47,154 bases of DNA from Novosphingobium capsulatum (GCA_015661825.1 DQVI01000111.1:1-47154), one strand, 5' to 3'; positions 8,427 to 17,132 are shown, numbered from the stretch's first letter. Translations and numbers: made by a program. The notes: generated by a model not told the origin, from the sequence alone.

Positions 8427-9434
8427 TCAGATCAGCGCGGCCATCGCGCCGGCGGTATCGACCATGCGGTTCGAGAAACCCCATTCGTTGTCGTACCACG
8501 AGAGCACGCGCACCAGCTTGCCGTCGATCACCGCGGTTTCGAGGCTGTCGATGGTCGACGAGTGCGAATCGTGGTTGAAGTCGATCGAGACCAGCGGTTC
8601 CTCGGTGTAGCCCAGGACGCCCTTGAGCGGGCCTTCCGCCGCTGCCTTGAGCAGGGCGTTGACTTCTTCCTTGGTGGTGTCGCGCTTGGGCTGGAAGGTC
8701 AGGTCGACGACCGAGACGTTCGGGGTCGGCACGCGGATGGCCGAACCGTCGAGCTTGCCCTTGAGTTCGGGCAGAACCTCGCCCACGGCGCGCGCGGCAC
8801 CGGTGGTGGTGGGGATCATGCTCATCGCCGCGGCGCGCGAACGGCGCGGGTCGGAGTGGATCTGGTCGAGGATCTTCTGGTCGTTGGTGTAGCTGTGGAT
8901 CGTGGTCATCAGGCCACGCTCGATGCCGATCGAATCGTTGAGCACCTTGGCGAACGGCGCGAGGCAGTTCGTGGTGCACGACGCGTTCGAGACGATCACG
9001 TGCTCGGCGGTCAGCTTGTCGTCGTTGACGCCGAAAACGACCGTGAGGTCGACGTTCTTGGCCGGAGCCGAGATCAGCACCTTCTTGGCGCCCGCGTCGA
9101 TGTGCTTCTGGCCGCCTTCACGGTCGCAGAAGAAGCCGGTGCATTCGAGCGCGATGTCGACGCCCAGTTCGGCGTGGGGCAGCTTGGCCGGATCGCGTTC
9201 GGCGGTCACCTTGATGCGCTTGCCGTCGATGACCAGGTCATCGCCGTCCACCTCGACAGTGCCGGGGAAGGCGCCGTGAACGCTGTCGCGCTTGAACAGC
9301 AGCGCGTTGGCCTTGGCGCTGGCCAGGTCGTTGATCGCCACCAGTTCGAGACCACAGTCGGGACGTTCAAGAATGGCACGGGCCACATTGCGGCCGATAC
9401 GCCCGAAACCGTTGATTGCAACCTTGGTCGCCAT
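8427..9434 (-). CDS. gap: Glyceraldehyde-3-phosphate dehydrogenase, type I
   Basis: 335 aa, NAD-dependent oxidative phosphorylation of glyceraldehyde-3-phosphate. The Rossmann motif GFGRIGR is at 9-15 and the catalytic Cys is C153 in [12 protein letters not shown]. The C-terminal [14 protein letters not shown] is also typical. A strong SD (GAGGGAG) lies about 8 nt before the ATG. It is the second gene of the tkt-gap-pgk-fda series, about 100 nt from tkt. Confidence 0.98.
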   Translation of the reverse strand: MATKVAINGFGRIGRNVARAILERPDCGLELVAINDLASAKANALLFKRDSVHGAFPGTVEVDGDDLVIDGKRIKVTAERDPAKLPHAELGVDIALECTGFFCDREGGQKHIDAGAKKVLISAPAKNVDLTVVFGVNDDKLTAEHVIVSNASCTTNCLAPFAKVLNDSIGIERGLMTTIHSYTNDQKILDQIHSDPRRSRAAAMSMIPTTTGAARAVGEVLPELKGKLDGSAIRVPTPNVSVVDLTFQPKRDTTKEEVNALLKAAAEGPLKGVLGYTEEPLVSIDFNHDSHSSTIDSLETAVIDGKLVRVLSWYDNEWGFSNRMVDTAGAMAALI

Positions 9435-9534
9435 GGTCTTACTCCCTCGATTTGAAGAGACTGGAATATTTATAGAATTATCTGCCTGCCCGGCCCTGCA
9501 CGCCCGGCCCTGTCCGTCCGGCCCCGCCGGGCGC

Positions 9535-11502
9535 TCACCCGAGACGGGCGAGCACCTGGGGAACGATCTTGGCGACGGTCAGCCCGAAGTGATCGAACAG
9601 CACCGGCGCGGGGGCCGAGGCCCCGAAGCTGTCGATGCCGATGGTCAGGCCATCGCCGACATACTTCTGCCAGCCCAGCGTCACGCCAGCCTCGATCGAA
9701 ACCTTGAGCACGCCCGCGGGCAGCACGTCGGCCTTGTAGGCGGCGTCCTGCTTCTCGAACAGTTCCCAGCTCGGCATCGAGACGACATCGGCGCCGATAC
9801 CCTGCTCTTCCAGTGCCTTGGCGACATCGACCGCCAGCGACACTTCCGAACCGGTCGCCAGCAGCACGACCTTGCGCGCGGCCTGCGCCGAAACAAGGCG
9901 ATAGGCGCCCTGCGCGCTCAGCATTGCGCCATCGTGGCGCAACTGCGGCAGGTTCTGGCGGGTCAGCGCGAGGACCGAAGGCGTCTCGGGCGAAGCGAGC
10001 GCGATGTTCCAGCATTCGGCGGTTTCCACCGCGTCGGCGGGGCGGAAGACCTGAAGGTTGGGGATCATGCGCAGGCTCATGATCGTCTCGACCGGCTGGT
10101 GGGTCGGGCCGTCTTCACCCAGGCCGATCGAATCGTGCGTGAGCACGTAGATCACCCGCAGGTGCTGGAGCGCCGACATGCGGATCGCATTGCGGCAGTA
10201 GTCGGCAAAGATCAGGAAGGTGCCGCCATAGGGAATGATCCCGCCGTGCAGCGCCATGCCGTTCATCGCCGCAGCCATGCCGAATTCGCGAATGCCGTAA
10301 TAGACATAGCGACCGGCATAGTCGGCCGGACCGAACGGCGTGGTGGCCTTGGTCTTGGTGTTGTTCGAGCCGGTCAGGTCGGCCGAACCGCCAACCATTT
10401 CGGGCACGAGCGGGGTCAGCACCTCAAGCGCCAGCTCCGAAGCCTTGCGCGTGGCGATGTTCTGGCTCTTTTCGAGCCACTGGGCAAAGGCCTTGCCCGC
10501 TTCCTCGCCCGAGGGCAGCTCGCCAGCCATGCGACGCATGAATTCGGCGCCCTGCGGAGCGGCAGCGAGGCGCGCGTCCCACTCGGCATGGAGGTCGCGG
10601 CCAGCATCGCCCGTGGCGCGCCAGTCGGCCATGATCTGCGCCGGAATCTCGAAGGGAGCCGCGCTCCAGCCCAGATATTCGCGGGCTGCGGCGATCTCGT
10701 CCTTGCCCAGCGGCGAACCGTGGACATTGTGGCCGCCCTGCTTGTTGGGGGCGCCCTTGCCGATCACCGTGCGGCACGAGATCAGCGAGGGACGGCCATC
10801 GGCCATGGCCGCGGCAATCGCGCGCTCGATGTCGACGAAATCGTGACCGTCGCAATCCTCGGTGTGCCAGCCGCTGGCTTCATAGCGCGCGAGGACGTCT
10901 TCACTGGTCGAAAGCGAGGTGTCGCCGTCGATGGTGATCTTGTTGTTGTCCCACAGCACGATCAGGCGGCCAAGGCCGAGCGTACCGGCAAGGCCCACGG
11001 CCTCGTGGTTGATGCCTTCCATCAGGCACCCGTCGCCCGCGATCACCCAGGTGCGGTGATCGACCAGATCGCTGCCGAACTGGGCGTTGAGGTGGCGCTC
11101 GGCCATCGCCATGCCCACGGCCATGGCAAAACCCTGGCCCAGCGGGCCGGTCGTGCATTCGACGCCGGGCAGCAGGAAGTTTTCCGGGTGGCCGGCGCAA
11201 GGGCTGGTCAGCTGGCGGAAATCGCGGATGTCATCCATCGTGGGCTGGGCATAGCCCGAGAGATGAAGCAGCGAATAGAGCAGCATCGAGCCGTGCCCCG
11301 CCGACAGCACGAAGCGGTCGCGATCGGCCCACTTGGGCGCGCCAGGGTCGAACTTCAGGAAGCGCGACCACAGCACAGTGGCTACGTCGGCCATGCCCAT
11401 GGGCATGCCGGGGTGGCCGGATTCCGCTGCCTGGACCGCGTCCATCGCCAGCGCACGGATCGCGTTGGCCATGTTTGCCAGCGCGGTCGGATCGCTTGTC
11501 AT
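9535..11502 (-). CDS. tkt: Transketolase
   Basis: 655 aa, thiamine-diphosphate enzyme of the pentose phosphate pathway that moves two-carbon units between sugar phosphates. Seen in order: an N-terminal SGHPGMPMG motif, the ThDP motif [12 protein letters not shown] with the following N-rich DNNKITIDG, the central pyrimidine domain with the Glu region [12 protein letters not shown], and [18 protein letters not shown]. The start ATG at 11502 matches the normal N-terminus; an in-frame GTG at 11526 would add only eight residues. First gene of the glycolytic series; its promoter must lie in the 250 nt shared with the divergent zapA operon. Co-location with thiE is notable because the cofactor is thiamine diphosphate. 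Confidence 0.97.
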   Translation of the reverse strand: MTSDPTALANMANAIRALAMDAVQAAESGHPGMPMGMADVATVLWSRFLKFDPGAPKWADRDRFVLSAGHGSMLLYSLLHLSGYAQPTMDDIRDFRQLTSPCAGHPENFLLPGVECTTGPLGQGFAMAVGMAMAERHLNAQFGSDLVDHRTWVIAGDGCLMEGINHEAVGLAGTLGLGRLIVLWDNNKITIDGDTSLSTSEDVLARYEASGWHTEDCDGHDFVDIERAIAAAMADGRPSLISCRTVIGKGAPNKQGGHNVHGSPLGKDEIAAAREYLGWSAAPFEIPAQIMADWRATGDAGRDLHAEWDARLAAAPQGAEFMRRMAGELPSGEEAGKAFAQWLEKSQNIATRKASELALEVLTPLVPEMVGGSADLTGSNNTKTKATTPFGPADYAGRYVYYGIREFGMAAAMNGMALHGGIIPYGGTFLIFADYCRNAIRMSALQHLRVIYVLTHDSIGLGEDGPTHQPVETIMSLRMIPNLQVFRPADAVETAECWNIALASPETPSVLALTRQNLPQLRHDGAMLSAQGAYRLVSAQAARKVVLLATGSEVSLAVDVAKALEEQGIGADVVSMPSWELFEKQDAAYKADVLPAGVLKVSIEAGVTLGWQKYVGDGLTIGIDSFGASAPAPVLFDHFGLTVAKIVPQVLARLG

Positions 11503-11756
11503 ACTCGAGTTAATGTCCTTTTGCACATCGAGGCCTTGCGCGCTCGGGCGCCGGTACGTGTTGATTCGGATAAATCGCCGCCTCTTTGGTTCCCCTGCCT
11601 GCCAGCGTCAAGAACAAGGGGCCCGGAATTGCGCGCAATTGGGCCATAGCTGCGATTGACAGCGCAGTCTGACCGCTTTTCACTTCACCGATCCTTCCCC
11701 ACATCCGTGCGCAGGGGGAATTTGCAGGGACGAGCCAGTGTGATACCGGTGAAGCC

Positions 11757-11996
11757 ATGGCTATATCAAATGGCACTTCAGACCTTTTTTCCGCAGTTGA
11801 ACGGATCGAACTGGCGCTGGCCCGCCTCGAAGGCGCGGTCGCCCAGCGCATGAACGAGCGCGAGACCCAGGCCGCAACGGCCCAGTCGACCCAGGTCGAG
11901 CTGAGCGAACTCAAGACCCGTCACCACAAGCTCAAGGAACGGGTCGATGCCCAGTTGCAACAACTCGACCTGCTGCTTTCCAGCCTGCCCCAATAA
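11757..11996 (+). CDS. Small coiled-coil protein upstream of zapA
   Basis: 79 aa, no signal peptide or membrane segment. Nearly the whole chain is predicted helix with heptad spacing of Leu/Val (LFSAVERIELALARLEGAV, and VELSELKTRHHKLKERVDAQLQQLDLLLS), i.e. a coiled coil. It lies 60 nt before zapA in the same direction. A small coiled-coil gene before zapA recurs in alphaproteobacteria and a role beside the Z-ring is plausible, but this is inference from context. Confidence 0.8.
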   Translation: MAISNGTSDLFSAVERIELALARLEGAVAQRMNERETQAATAQSTQVELSELKTRHHKLKERVDAQLQQLDLLLSSLPQ

Positions 11997-12056
11997 ATCG
12001 GCACCATCGACAACGACGCCTCACCCCCTGCTCCCTTCAAGGATCGCGATCCAGCC

Positions 12057-12404
12057 ATGCAGATGACCAACGTGACACTGGACATTGGCGGCCGGGCACT
12101 GACGATTGCGGTGGCCAGCGGCGAGGAAGCCCATGTCGAGATGCTCGGCCGGATGATCGACGAGCGCGTGCGACGCATGGGCACGATCGCCAACCAGGGC
12201 GAGGCGCGCATGATGCTGTTTGCCTCGCTCATGCTGGCCGACGAACTGCACGAACTGCACAGCCGCCCTGCCCCGGAGCCCGTCACCACCACGGTCGAAC
12301 CGCCGCCCGAACTGGTCGCCCGCGTGGCAGGCCTTGCCGAGCGGATCGAAAAACTCGCGCAAAATCTCGCCGCTCCCCTTGAGCCGGGCGAGTCCATGGC
12401 CTAG
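12057..12404 (+). CDS. zapA: Cell division protein ZapA
   Basis: 115 aa. ZapA binds and bundles FtsZ filaments at midcell. The N-terminal domain shows the family pattern VTLDIGGRALTIAVASGEE, followed by helix MLGRMIDERVRRM and the long ADELHELH coiled-coil helix. The C-terminal third is Pro/Glu rich, then another amphipathic helix. A second ATG two codons downstream (12063) is an alternative start; the only SD-like sequence (AAGGA) is rather distant. Its place before the 6S RNA and fthC matches the classic zapA-ssrS-ygfA order. Confidence 0.9.
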   Translation: MQMTNVTLDIGGRALTIAVASGEEAHVEMLGRMIDERVRRMGTIANQGEARMMLFASLMLADELHELHSRPAPEPVTTTVEPPPELVARVAGLAERIEKLAQNLAAPLEPGESMA

Positions 12405-12407
12405 ATC

Positions 12408-12545
12408 ACTCCCTGACGGGTTCTGCCCGGCACGCGCCGCATGAAACATCCCTGAGGCTATAAGCAAATCCAAGGGGGCTGTCCCTACCTGGGCCCTGGC
12501 ACAGGCACATGGTCCCCACCTGACGTTGAGGCGTCAGAGGATTTT
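12408..12545 (+). ncRNA. ssrS: Likely 6S RNA
   Basis: The region lies between zapA and fthC, the standard location of 6S RNA, the regulator that mimics an open promoter and binds sigma70-RNA polymerase. A closing stem can be drawn: TCC-CTGACG (12410-12418) with CGTCAG-A-GGA (12532-12541), nine pairs and one bulge. Inside is CCTGAGGCTATAAG (12450-12463), resembling the 5' side of the E. coli 6S internal region, and a GC-rich central part. The ends are estimates; a covariance-model search would settle the call. Confidence 0.58.
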
Positions 12546-12560
12546 CCCGGAGAACGACCC

Positions 12561-13205
12561 ATGGTGGGCCCGTCACCCCCCTTTTCCGAAGAAGCCGCTG
12601 CCAAAACGGACGCCGTGACCGACAAGCAGGCGGCAGCCGAAAAGCAGGCGCTGCGCAGCCGGTTGCGCGCCGCGCGCCGCGCCCATGTCGAAGGGCTCGA
12701 TCCGCGCACCCGCGCCCTGCTGTTTCGCCGACCACCGGCCCCGCTGCTCGACCTGATCCCCGCAAACGCGGTCATCGGCGTCTACAATGCCGGGCGCTGG
12801 GAAGCCCCCGCAGCAAGCTATGCGGCGTTCTTCCATGAAGCCGGGCACGCGGTCGCCCTGCCCTGGTTTGCCACGCGCGAAGCGCCGATGCAGTTCCGCC
12901 AGTGGCAAGTGCCCCCGCTCGAAGAAGATCTCGAAGCCGATCCCTGGGGCGTCAAACAGCCCCCCGCTCACGCGCCGGAAATGACCCCGAGTGTGCTGTT
13001 CGTGCCCCTCGTCGGCTTTACGGCGCAGGGCGCGCGCCTGGGCCAGGGCGGCGGCCATTACGATCGCTGGTTTTCCGCCAACCCCGGCGCCACCGCGATC
13101 GGCATGGGCTGGGACGCGCAATGCGTCGACGCCCTCCCCCACGAGGCCCACGACCACCCCTTGCGCGCCGTGGTCACGCCCACGCGCCTCTACGGTCCAT
13201 TCTGA
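12561..13205 (+). CDS. fthC: 5-formyltetrahydrofolate cyclo-ligase
   Basis: 214 aa (also called Fau, YgfA or MTHFS). Converts 5-formyl-THF to 5,10-methenyl-THF with ATP, returning the storage form to the folate pool. The family signature GQGGGHYDRWF is present around residue 160, with the upstream VPLVGFTAQGARLG strand and the N-terminal basic helix LRSRLRAARRAH. The ATG at 12561 has GGAG about 9 nt upstream. It is preceded by the 6S RNA candidate, an arrangement in which the two are often co-transcribed. Its stop codon overlaps the probable beginning of the DUF2842 gene. Confidence 0.92.
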   Translation: MVGPSPPFSEEAAAKTDAVTDKQAAAEKQALRSRLRAARRAHVEGLDPRTRALLFRRPPAPLLDLIPANAVIGVYNAGRWEAPAASYAAFFHEAGHAVALPWFATREAPMQFRQWQVPPLEEDLEADPWGVKQPPAHAPEMTPSVLFVPLVGFTAQGARLGQGGGHYDRWFSANPGATAIGMGWDAQCVDALPHEAHDHPLRAVVTPTRLYGPF

Positions 13206-13417
13206 TCCCCCCCACTCCGACGTGGCGCAAGCCGGTGGGCATCCTGCTGCTGCTGGCGGGACTGGCGGTCTATGCCGGTGTGATCATGGGGCTTTCGCCA
13301 TGGATCGGCGCCTTGCCGATTCTCGCGCAAGCGCCCGTCTATCTCGTCCTCGGGACGATCTGGCTGCTGCCCTTGCGCCGTTTCCTGATCTGGATGGAAA
13401 CCGGGCGCTGGGGCTGA
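13202..13417 (+). CDS. DUF2842-type small membrane protein (start codon unclear)
   Basis: About 71 aa with PTWRKPVGILLLLAG at the N-terminus and two hydrophobic helices, ending LIWMETGRWG. This matches the DUF2842 family of short alphaproteobacterial membrane proteins, in which the WRKP motif is near residue 5-8. No ATG, GTG or TTG exists in frame upstream of the motif close enough to fit; candidates are CTG 13202 or ATT 13199, which straddle the fthC stop, or a later GTG at 13235 that would cut off the WRKP motif. A run of seven Cs at 13207-13213 could also hide a one-base sequencing error. The function of the family is unknown. Confidence 0.65.
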   Translation: MIPPTPTWRKPVGILLLLAGLAVYAGVIMGLSPWIGALPILAQAPVYLVLGTIWLLPLRRFLIWMETGRWG

Positions 13418-13424
13418 GAGCCCG

Positions 13425-13484
13425 TCAAAAATAAAAAAGAAAAGAGAACAGCAAGGGGCCATTGCCCCTTGGACCCCATTATCT
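13425..13484 (-). repeat. Hairpin/T-tract element (repeat copy 2)
   Basis: The minus strand again has the AGATAATGGGGT block, an 8-bp hairpin (13452-13471, CAAGGGGC/GCCCCTTG) and a T-rich tract. The plan and flanks are shared with 5185-5234. It follows the tRNA-Asp terminator on that strand and also lies just after the DUF2842 stop on the plus strand. Confidence 0.6.
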
Positions 13485-13513
13485 GGCGCAAGATCGCCCG
13501 CCTTGCGCGCAAC

Positions 13514-13537
13514 AAAAAAGGCCCCCTTTCGGGGGCC
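13514..13537 (-). terminator. Rho-independent terminator after tRNA-Asp
   Basis: On the minus strand GGCCCCC-GAAA-GGGGGCC is followed by six Ts, 18 nt past the 3' end of the downstream tRNA-Asp. It probably ends the tRNA transcript. Confidence 0.9.
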
Positions 13538-13554
13538 TTCTTGTGCGATCCAAG

Positions 13555-13631
13555 TGGCGCGAGTGACGGGGCTCGAACCCGCGACCTCCGGCGTGACAGG
13601 CCGGCACTCTAACCAACTGAGCTACACCCGC
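13555..13631 (-). tRNA. tRNA-Asp (GTC anticodon), copy 1
   Basis: 77 nt on the minus strand. The acceptor GCGGGTG pairs with CACTCGC, with discriminator G and an encoded CCA. The anticodon loop CTGTCAC in a CCGGC/GCCGG stem gives GTC. The 6-nt flanks TCCAAG and CTTGGA are complementary and would extend the acceptor helix of the precursor. Confidence 0.97.
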
Positions 13632-13765
13632 GCATCTTGGAATGCTGCGCCTCTAAGGCGCGTCCATTTCACTGTCAACCGGCAATTTTTCATGAGAAAA
13701 ACAACCGAATGGAAAGGCTTAACCCTTTCCGCAACTGACGCCGTGAAACGGCATCCCCAAGGGAG

Positions 13766-13842
13766 TGGCGCGAGTGACGGGGCTCGAACCCGCGACCTCC
13801 GGCGTGACAGGCCGGCACTCTAACCAACTGAGCTACACCCGC
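13766..13842 (-). tRNA. tRNA-Asp (GTC anticodon), copy 2
   Basis: Identical in sequence to the copy at 13555-13631, 134 nt away in the same orientation; the two are probably cut from one precursor. Its flanks (13755-13764 and 13846-13855) are perfectly complementary over 10 bp and would close the precursor around the mature tRNA. Confidence 0.97.
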
Positions 13843-14003
13843 ACTTCCCTTGGGGTGACGCGGCCTCTATGCGCCCCTCGCATTTCTGTCAACAAACTGA
13901 CCCGCACAATTTTTACAACGAGCTGTGGATTACTGGGAAAGTGCCCGGAAACACGGGACCAAAATCGCATCGTCACAGGTGCATTTTCCTGTGACCCGCG
14001 CGC

Positions 14004-14966
14004 TCAAACCGCAACCGGCGCGGAAAGATGCCCTTGCGGATGGTAGCCCTCGACCGAAAAATCCTCGATCCGATAGTCAAAGATCGTCTCGGGGCGGCGC
14101 GCGATGGTCAGGCGCGGTGCGCCCGCAGGCACGCGCGTCAGTTGTTCGGCGATCAGATCGGCATGGTTGAGATAGAGATGGGTGTCCCCGCCCATCCACA
14201 CCAGCTCGCCCGGTTCAAGATCGCATTGCTGCGCCACCATGTGCACAAACAGCGCAGCACCCCACAAGTTGAACGGCAAACCCAGCACCACGTCGCAACT
14301 GCGCTGATAGAGCACGCAGGAGAGGCGATTGCCCGCGACATGGAACTGATAGGTCTTGTGGCACGGCGGCAGCGCCATCGCGTCCAGCTCGGCCACGTTC
14401 CAGCCCTCGACGATATGGCGGCGCCCGCCCGGATTGCTGCGCAGCCCCGCGATCAGCTGGGCCACCTGGTTGATCCCTTGCGGGCGGCGGCGGAACAGCC
14501 CGTCCTCGCCCGCCGGCTCATAGACCGGCCAATCGACCCACTGCTTGCCATAGACCGGGCCCAGATCGCCCCAGCGCGCGGCAAAGGCTTCATCAGCCAC
14601 GATCCGCTGCGAAAAGGCCTCGCGGCTGATCGCCTCGCCGGATTCGCGGCGATACCGGTCGAGCGGCCAGTCGGTCCAGATCTCCACCCCTTGTGCACAA
14701 AGCGCGCGGATATTGGTATCCCCGGTCAGGAACCACAGGAATTCGCGGGTCGCCGTTTTCCAGAACACGCGCTTGGTCGTCAGCAGCGGCACGCGCCCGT
14801 CGGCAAGGTCGAACCGCAACTGTGCGCCCAGCACCGCGCGCGTCCCCACCCCGGTCCGGTCCATGCGTTCGTCACCATGCTCCCAGATGCGGCGCATGAG
14901 GTCGAGATATTGCCCTTCATAATGAATATTCTGGGCGGCAGAGCGGGATTCGGAAGCCATCGTCAT
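14004..14966 (-). CDS. thyA: Thymidylate synthase
   Basis: 320 aa. Methylates dUMP to dTMP with 5,10-methylene-THF. The catalytic cysteine is in PPCHKTYQF, followed by QRSCDVVLGLPFNL (phosphate-binding Arg, dUMP-binding Asn) and HLYLNHADL. The N-terminal DRTGVGTRA includes the phosphate Arg. It is longer than the 264-aa E. coli enzyme owing to an insert around the WTDWPLDRYRRESGEAISREAF segment, as in other long-form ThyA proteins. The start is ATG 14966 or 14960; no strong SD marks either. With fthC nearby, two folate enzymes share this region. No folA is visible next to it. Confidence 0.95.
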   Translation of the reverse strand: MTMASESRSAAQNIHYEGQYLDLMRRIWEHGDERMDRTGVGTRAVLGAQLRFDLADGRVPLLTTKRVFWKTATREFLWFLTGDTNIRALCAQGVEIWTDWPLDRYRRESGEAISREAFSQRIVADEAFAARWGDLGPVYGKQWVDWPVYEPAGEDGLFRRRPQGINQVAQLIAGLRSNPGGRRHIVEGWNVAELDAMALPPCHKTYQFHVAGNRLSCVLYQRSCDVVLGLPFNLWGAALFVHMVAQQCDLEPGELVWMGGDTHLYLNHADLIAEQLTRVPAGAPRLTIARRPETIFDYRIEDFSVEGYHPQGHLSAPVAV

Positions 14967-15166
14967 GGCCGCAATGCATAGTCCGCCCCCGCCCGCAGGC
15001 CAACACGCTGGCCCGCATATTGCCCGCAAACAGGCCAAGTCACTGTTTTTACATATTTTTCTAAGCTGTTGATAAGTTTTTGAAAAACGAAGCTTGCGCG
15101 CCCGGAATCCCCCGCATATAGGGCGGGCCTGCCCAGCGGGGACGGCCTAGCCCGAACCGCTCCGGT

Positions 15167-15243
15167 CGGGGAGTAGCTCAGCCTGGTAGAGCACTGTCTT
15201 CGGGAGGCAGGGGCCGGAGGTTCGAATCCTCTCTCCCCGACCA
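15167..15243 (+). tRNA. tRNA-Pro (CGG anticodon)
   Basis: 77 nt. The acceptor CGGGGAG/CTCCCCG has the C1-G72 pair characteristic of bacterial proline tRNA; discriminator A and CCA are encoded. The anticodon loop TTCGGGA gives CGG. Confidence 0.96.
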
Positions 15244-15274
15244 TTTAAACCACTGGTTTCCAGCGGTTTGCAAG

Positions 15275-15299
15275 AGCCGGCCTTCGGGCCGGCTTTTTT
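15275..15299 (+). terminator. Rho-independent terminator after tRNA-Pro
   Basis: GCCGGCC-TTCG-GGCCGGC followed by a run of six Ts, 32 nt downstream of tRNA-Pro. The UUCG tetraloop makes this a very stable terminator. Confidence 0.93.
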
Positions 15300-15470
15300 G
15301 TTTCCGTCATCGGACCTTCCTTTATCCCCGGCACGGCCATTCTGTCCCAAGCGGCGACAAAAATGATGGCGCGGCAGGATTGACCGTTGCACCGCGCAGC
15401 AGCAGGGAAGCGATGGAAAACATCCACATGAGACCGGGACTCTCAAGGCATGGGCGGCTGACGCGGCGCG

Positions 15471-16385
15471 ATGGAATGGAAGAAGGACATCTGGCGCCCC
15501 ATGGTCGTTGGAGCCTCTGTCGATACGATCATCCGGCGAGGCAGCCTCGATGGCCTGCCTTGCCACTGGCTGCCTGCCGCGCCCGCCCTGCAATTTTCCG
15601 CCGACCCGTTCGGGATCTGGCGCAATGGCCTGCTCCACGTCTTCGTCGAGACGTTCGATTACCGCAGCGCCCATGGCGCCATCGCCGTCCATGTGCTCGA
15701 TGCCTCGCTGCGCGTGCTCGAAACGCGCGAAGTCCTGCGCGAGCCCTGGCACGTCTCCTATCCGTTGCTGGTCGAGCATGACGGCGCAACATGGATGATC
15801 CCCGAAACCAGCGCGAGCGGTGGCCAGTGGCTCTATCGCGCGCGCGCCTTTCCCTTCGAGTGGGAGCGGGTCGGCAGGATCGACCTGCCCGCGCTCGATG
15901 CGACGCCGCAATGGATCGGGGATCGCTGGTGGATGTTCTATTCCCCCGCCGGCACCCCCCGCGAACGGCTCACCCATCTTCATGCCGCCTGGGCCCCCGA
16001 CCTGGCCGGTCCGTGGACACCCCACCGGGCCAATCCGCTGCGAATCGACCCGCGCGGGGTGCGCCCGGCCGGACCGGTGGTACATATCGACGGCCAGATC
16101 GTGCTGCCGGTGCAGGACTGCACGCACTCCTATGGCTGCGCGATCCGCTTGCTGACCATCGAGCGCATCGACGAAACCGGGCTGGTCGCCAGCGAACGGG
16201 GCCTGCTGCGCCCGCCCGCTGCGGCGGCGCCCTTTCTTGATGGCCTGCACACGCTCTCGGGCGCGGGGCCGGTCACGCTGATCGATGTCAAGCAGCGGCT
16301 GTTTTCAGCCCCCGCCCTCTTCATGCGCCCGCGCCGGGAACTGGCCCGCATTCTGGCCCGGGTGTCCCCAAACAGGCTGAAATAG
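15471..16385 (+). CDS. GINT1 N-terminal-domain-like beta-propeller protein
   Basis: 304 aa, no signal peptide or membrane helix. The pattern (FSADPFGIW, LHVFVETFDY, HGAIAVHVLD, EPWHVSYPLL, ATWMIPETSASGGQWLYRA, DRWWMFYSP) repeats short strands with D/W/G signatures as in five-bladed propellers related to GH43/GH62 folds. It resembles the domain first named from the N-terminus of plant glucosamine inositolphosphorylceramide transferase (GINT1), which in bacteria often occurs in polysaccharide or lipid glycosylation loci. Here it stands alone, with no glycosyltransferase next to it. There is no clear SD; ATG 15501 is an alternative start, but it would remove the WRP segment. The biochemical role is unproven even for the family. 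Confidence 0.68.
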   Translation: MEWKKDIWRPMVVGASVDTIIRRGSLDGLPCHWLPAAPALQFSADPFGIWRNGLLHVFVETFDYRSAHGAIAVHVLDASLRVLETREVLREPWHVSYPLLVEHDGATWMIPETSASGGQWLYRARAFPFEWERVGRIDLPALDATPQWIGDRWWMFYSPAGTPRERLTHLHAAWAPDLAGPWTPHRANPLRIDPRGVRPAGPVVHIDGQIVLPVQDCTHSYGCAIRLLTIERIDETGLVASERGLLRPPAAAAPFLDGLHTLSGAGPVTLIDVKQRLFSAPALFMRPRRELARILARVSPNRLK

Positions 16386-16623
16386 CGGCAGGATTTTCCT
16401 GATCCCCCGCCCTGTTGCAAAGGCGGCAACGGCGAGCCTTGCCCGCCTGCATACCGGGCCATGCAGATGTGTTCTGAAACCTCGGGAAAGCCTCCTGCGC
16501 GTCGTCAGCCGCATAGGCCTCGCACAGCGCACGCAGCACCGAAATCCAGCTTATCGTTCCCGTGCCGATCGCCTACCAGAAAGTCCGACAAAAACCCCCG
16601 ATCAAGACAAGGAACTTCGTGCA

Positions 16624-17031
16624 ATGGACCGGCTTTTCACCGCCTTTGCCAATCGCATCTCGGCCTGGGCCGGCCAGCCCGCCAGCTTTGCCCTGGCCAC
16701 CATGATCATTCTGGGCTGGGGCATTTCCGGGCCGATCTTTCACTGGTCCGATACATGGCAACTGGTGATCAACACCGGGACCACCATCGTCACCTTCCTG
16801 ATGGTCTTCGTGATCCAGAACGCCCAGAACCGCGACGCGGCAGCCATGCAGGCCAAGCTCGACGAACTGATCCGCGCGCTCGAAGGCGCACGCGGCGAAT
16901 TCATCGGCATCGAGCACCTGCCCGACAGCCAGATCTCGCAGATCCGCACCGACATCGAACAGGAAACCGGCTTCGACGCCAAGCAGGCCACCGTGGCGAT
17001 CAGCGTCAAGACCCTGCTGCGACGTCGTTGA
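16624..17031 (+). CDS. Low-affinity iron permease family protein
   Basis: 135 aa. Two transmembrane helices (about 22-41 and 47-64) separated by HWSDTWQL, then INTGTTIVTFLMVFVIQNAQNRDAAAMQAKLDELIRAL. This is the hallmark of the Fet4-related low-affinity iron permease family (PF04120), in which the NTxTTIVTFLMVFxIQNxQNRD segment is highly conserved. The C-terminal half is an amphipathic cytoplasmic tail. Bacterial members carry only a portion of yeast Fet4, and iron transport by them is an inference from the name. Upstream (16386-16623) I see no gene. The downstream neighbour is a secreted M13 peptidase on the same strand, 101 nt away. Confidence 0.88.
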   Translation: MDRLFTAFANRISAWAGQPASFALATMIILGWGISGPIFHWSDTWQLVINTGTTIVTFLMVFVIQNAQNRDAAAMQAKLDELIRALEGARGEFIGIEHLPDSQISQIRTDIEQETGFDAKQATVAISVKTLLRRR

Positions 17032-17132
17032 TCGACCCCACTGTGCCGTCCATCGGGCACGGGTTGACCAGCCCGCCCGCGCCCCGCGCGATGCCCGGCC
17101 AAGACCGAGGCAATGCAAGGACAGGACCGGTA

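Noticed and set aside
14963-15244. Small open frame antisense to tRNA-Pro ('[14 protein letters not shown]' type)
   Set aside because: Typical spurious translation of the tRNA complement; no support as a gene.
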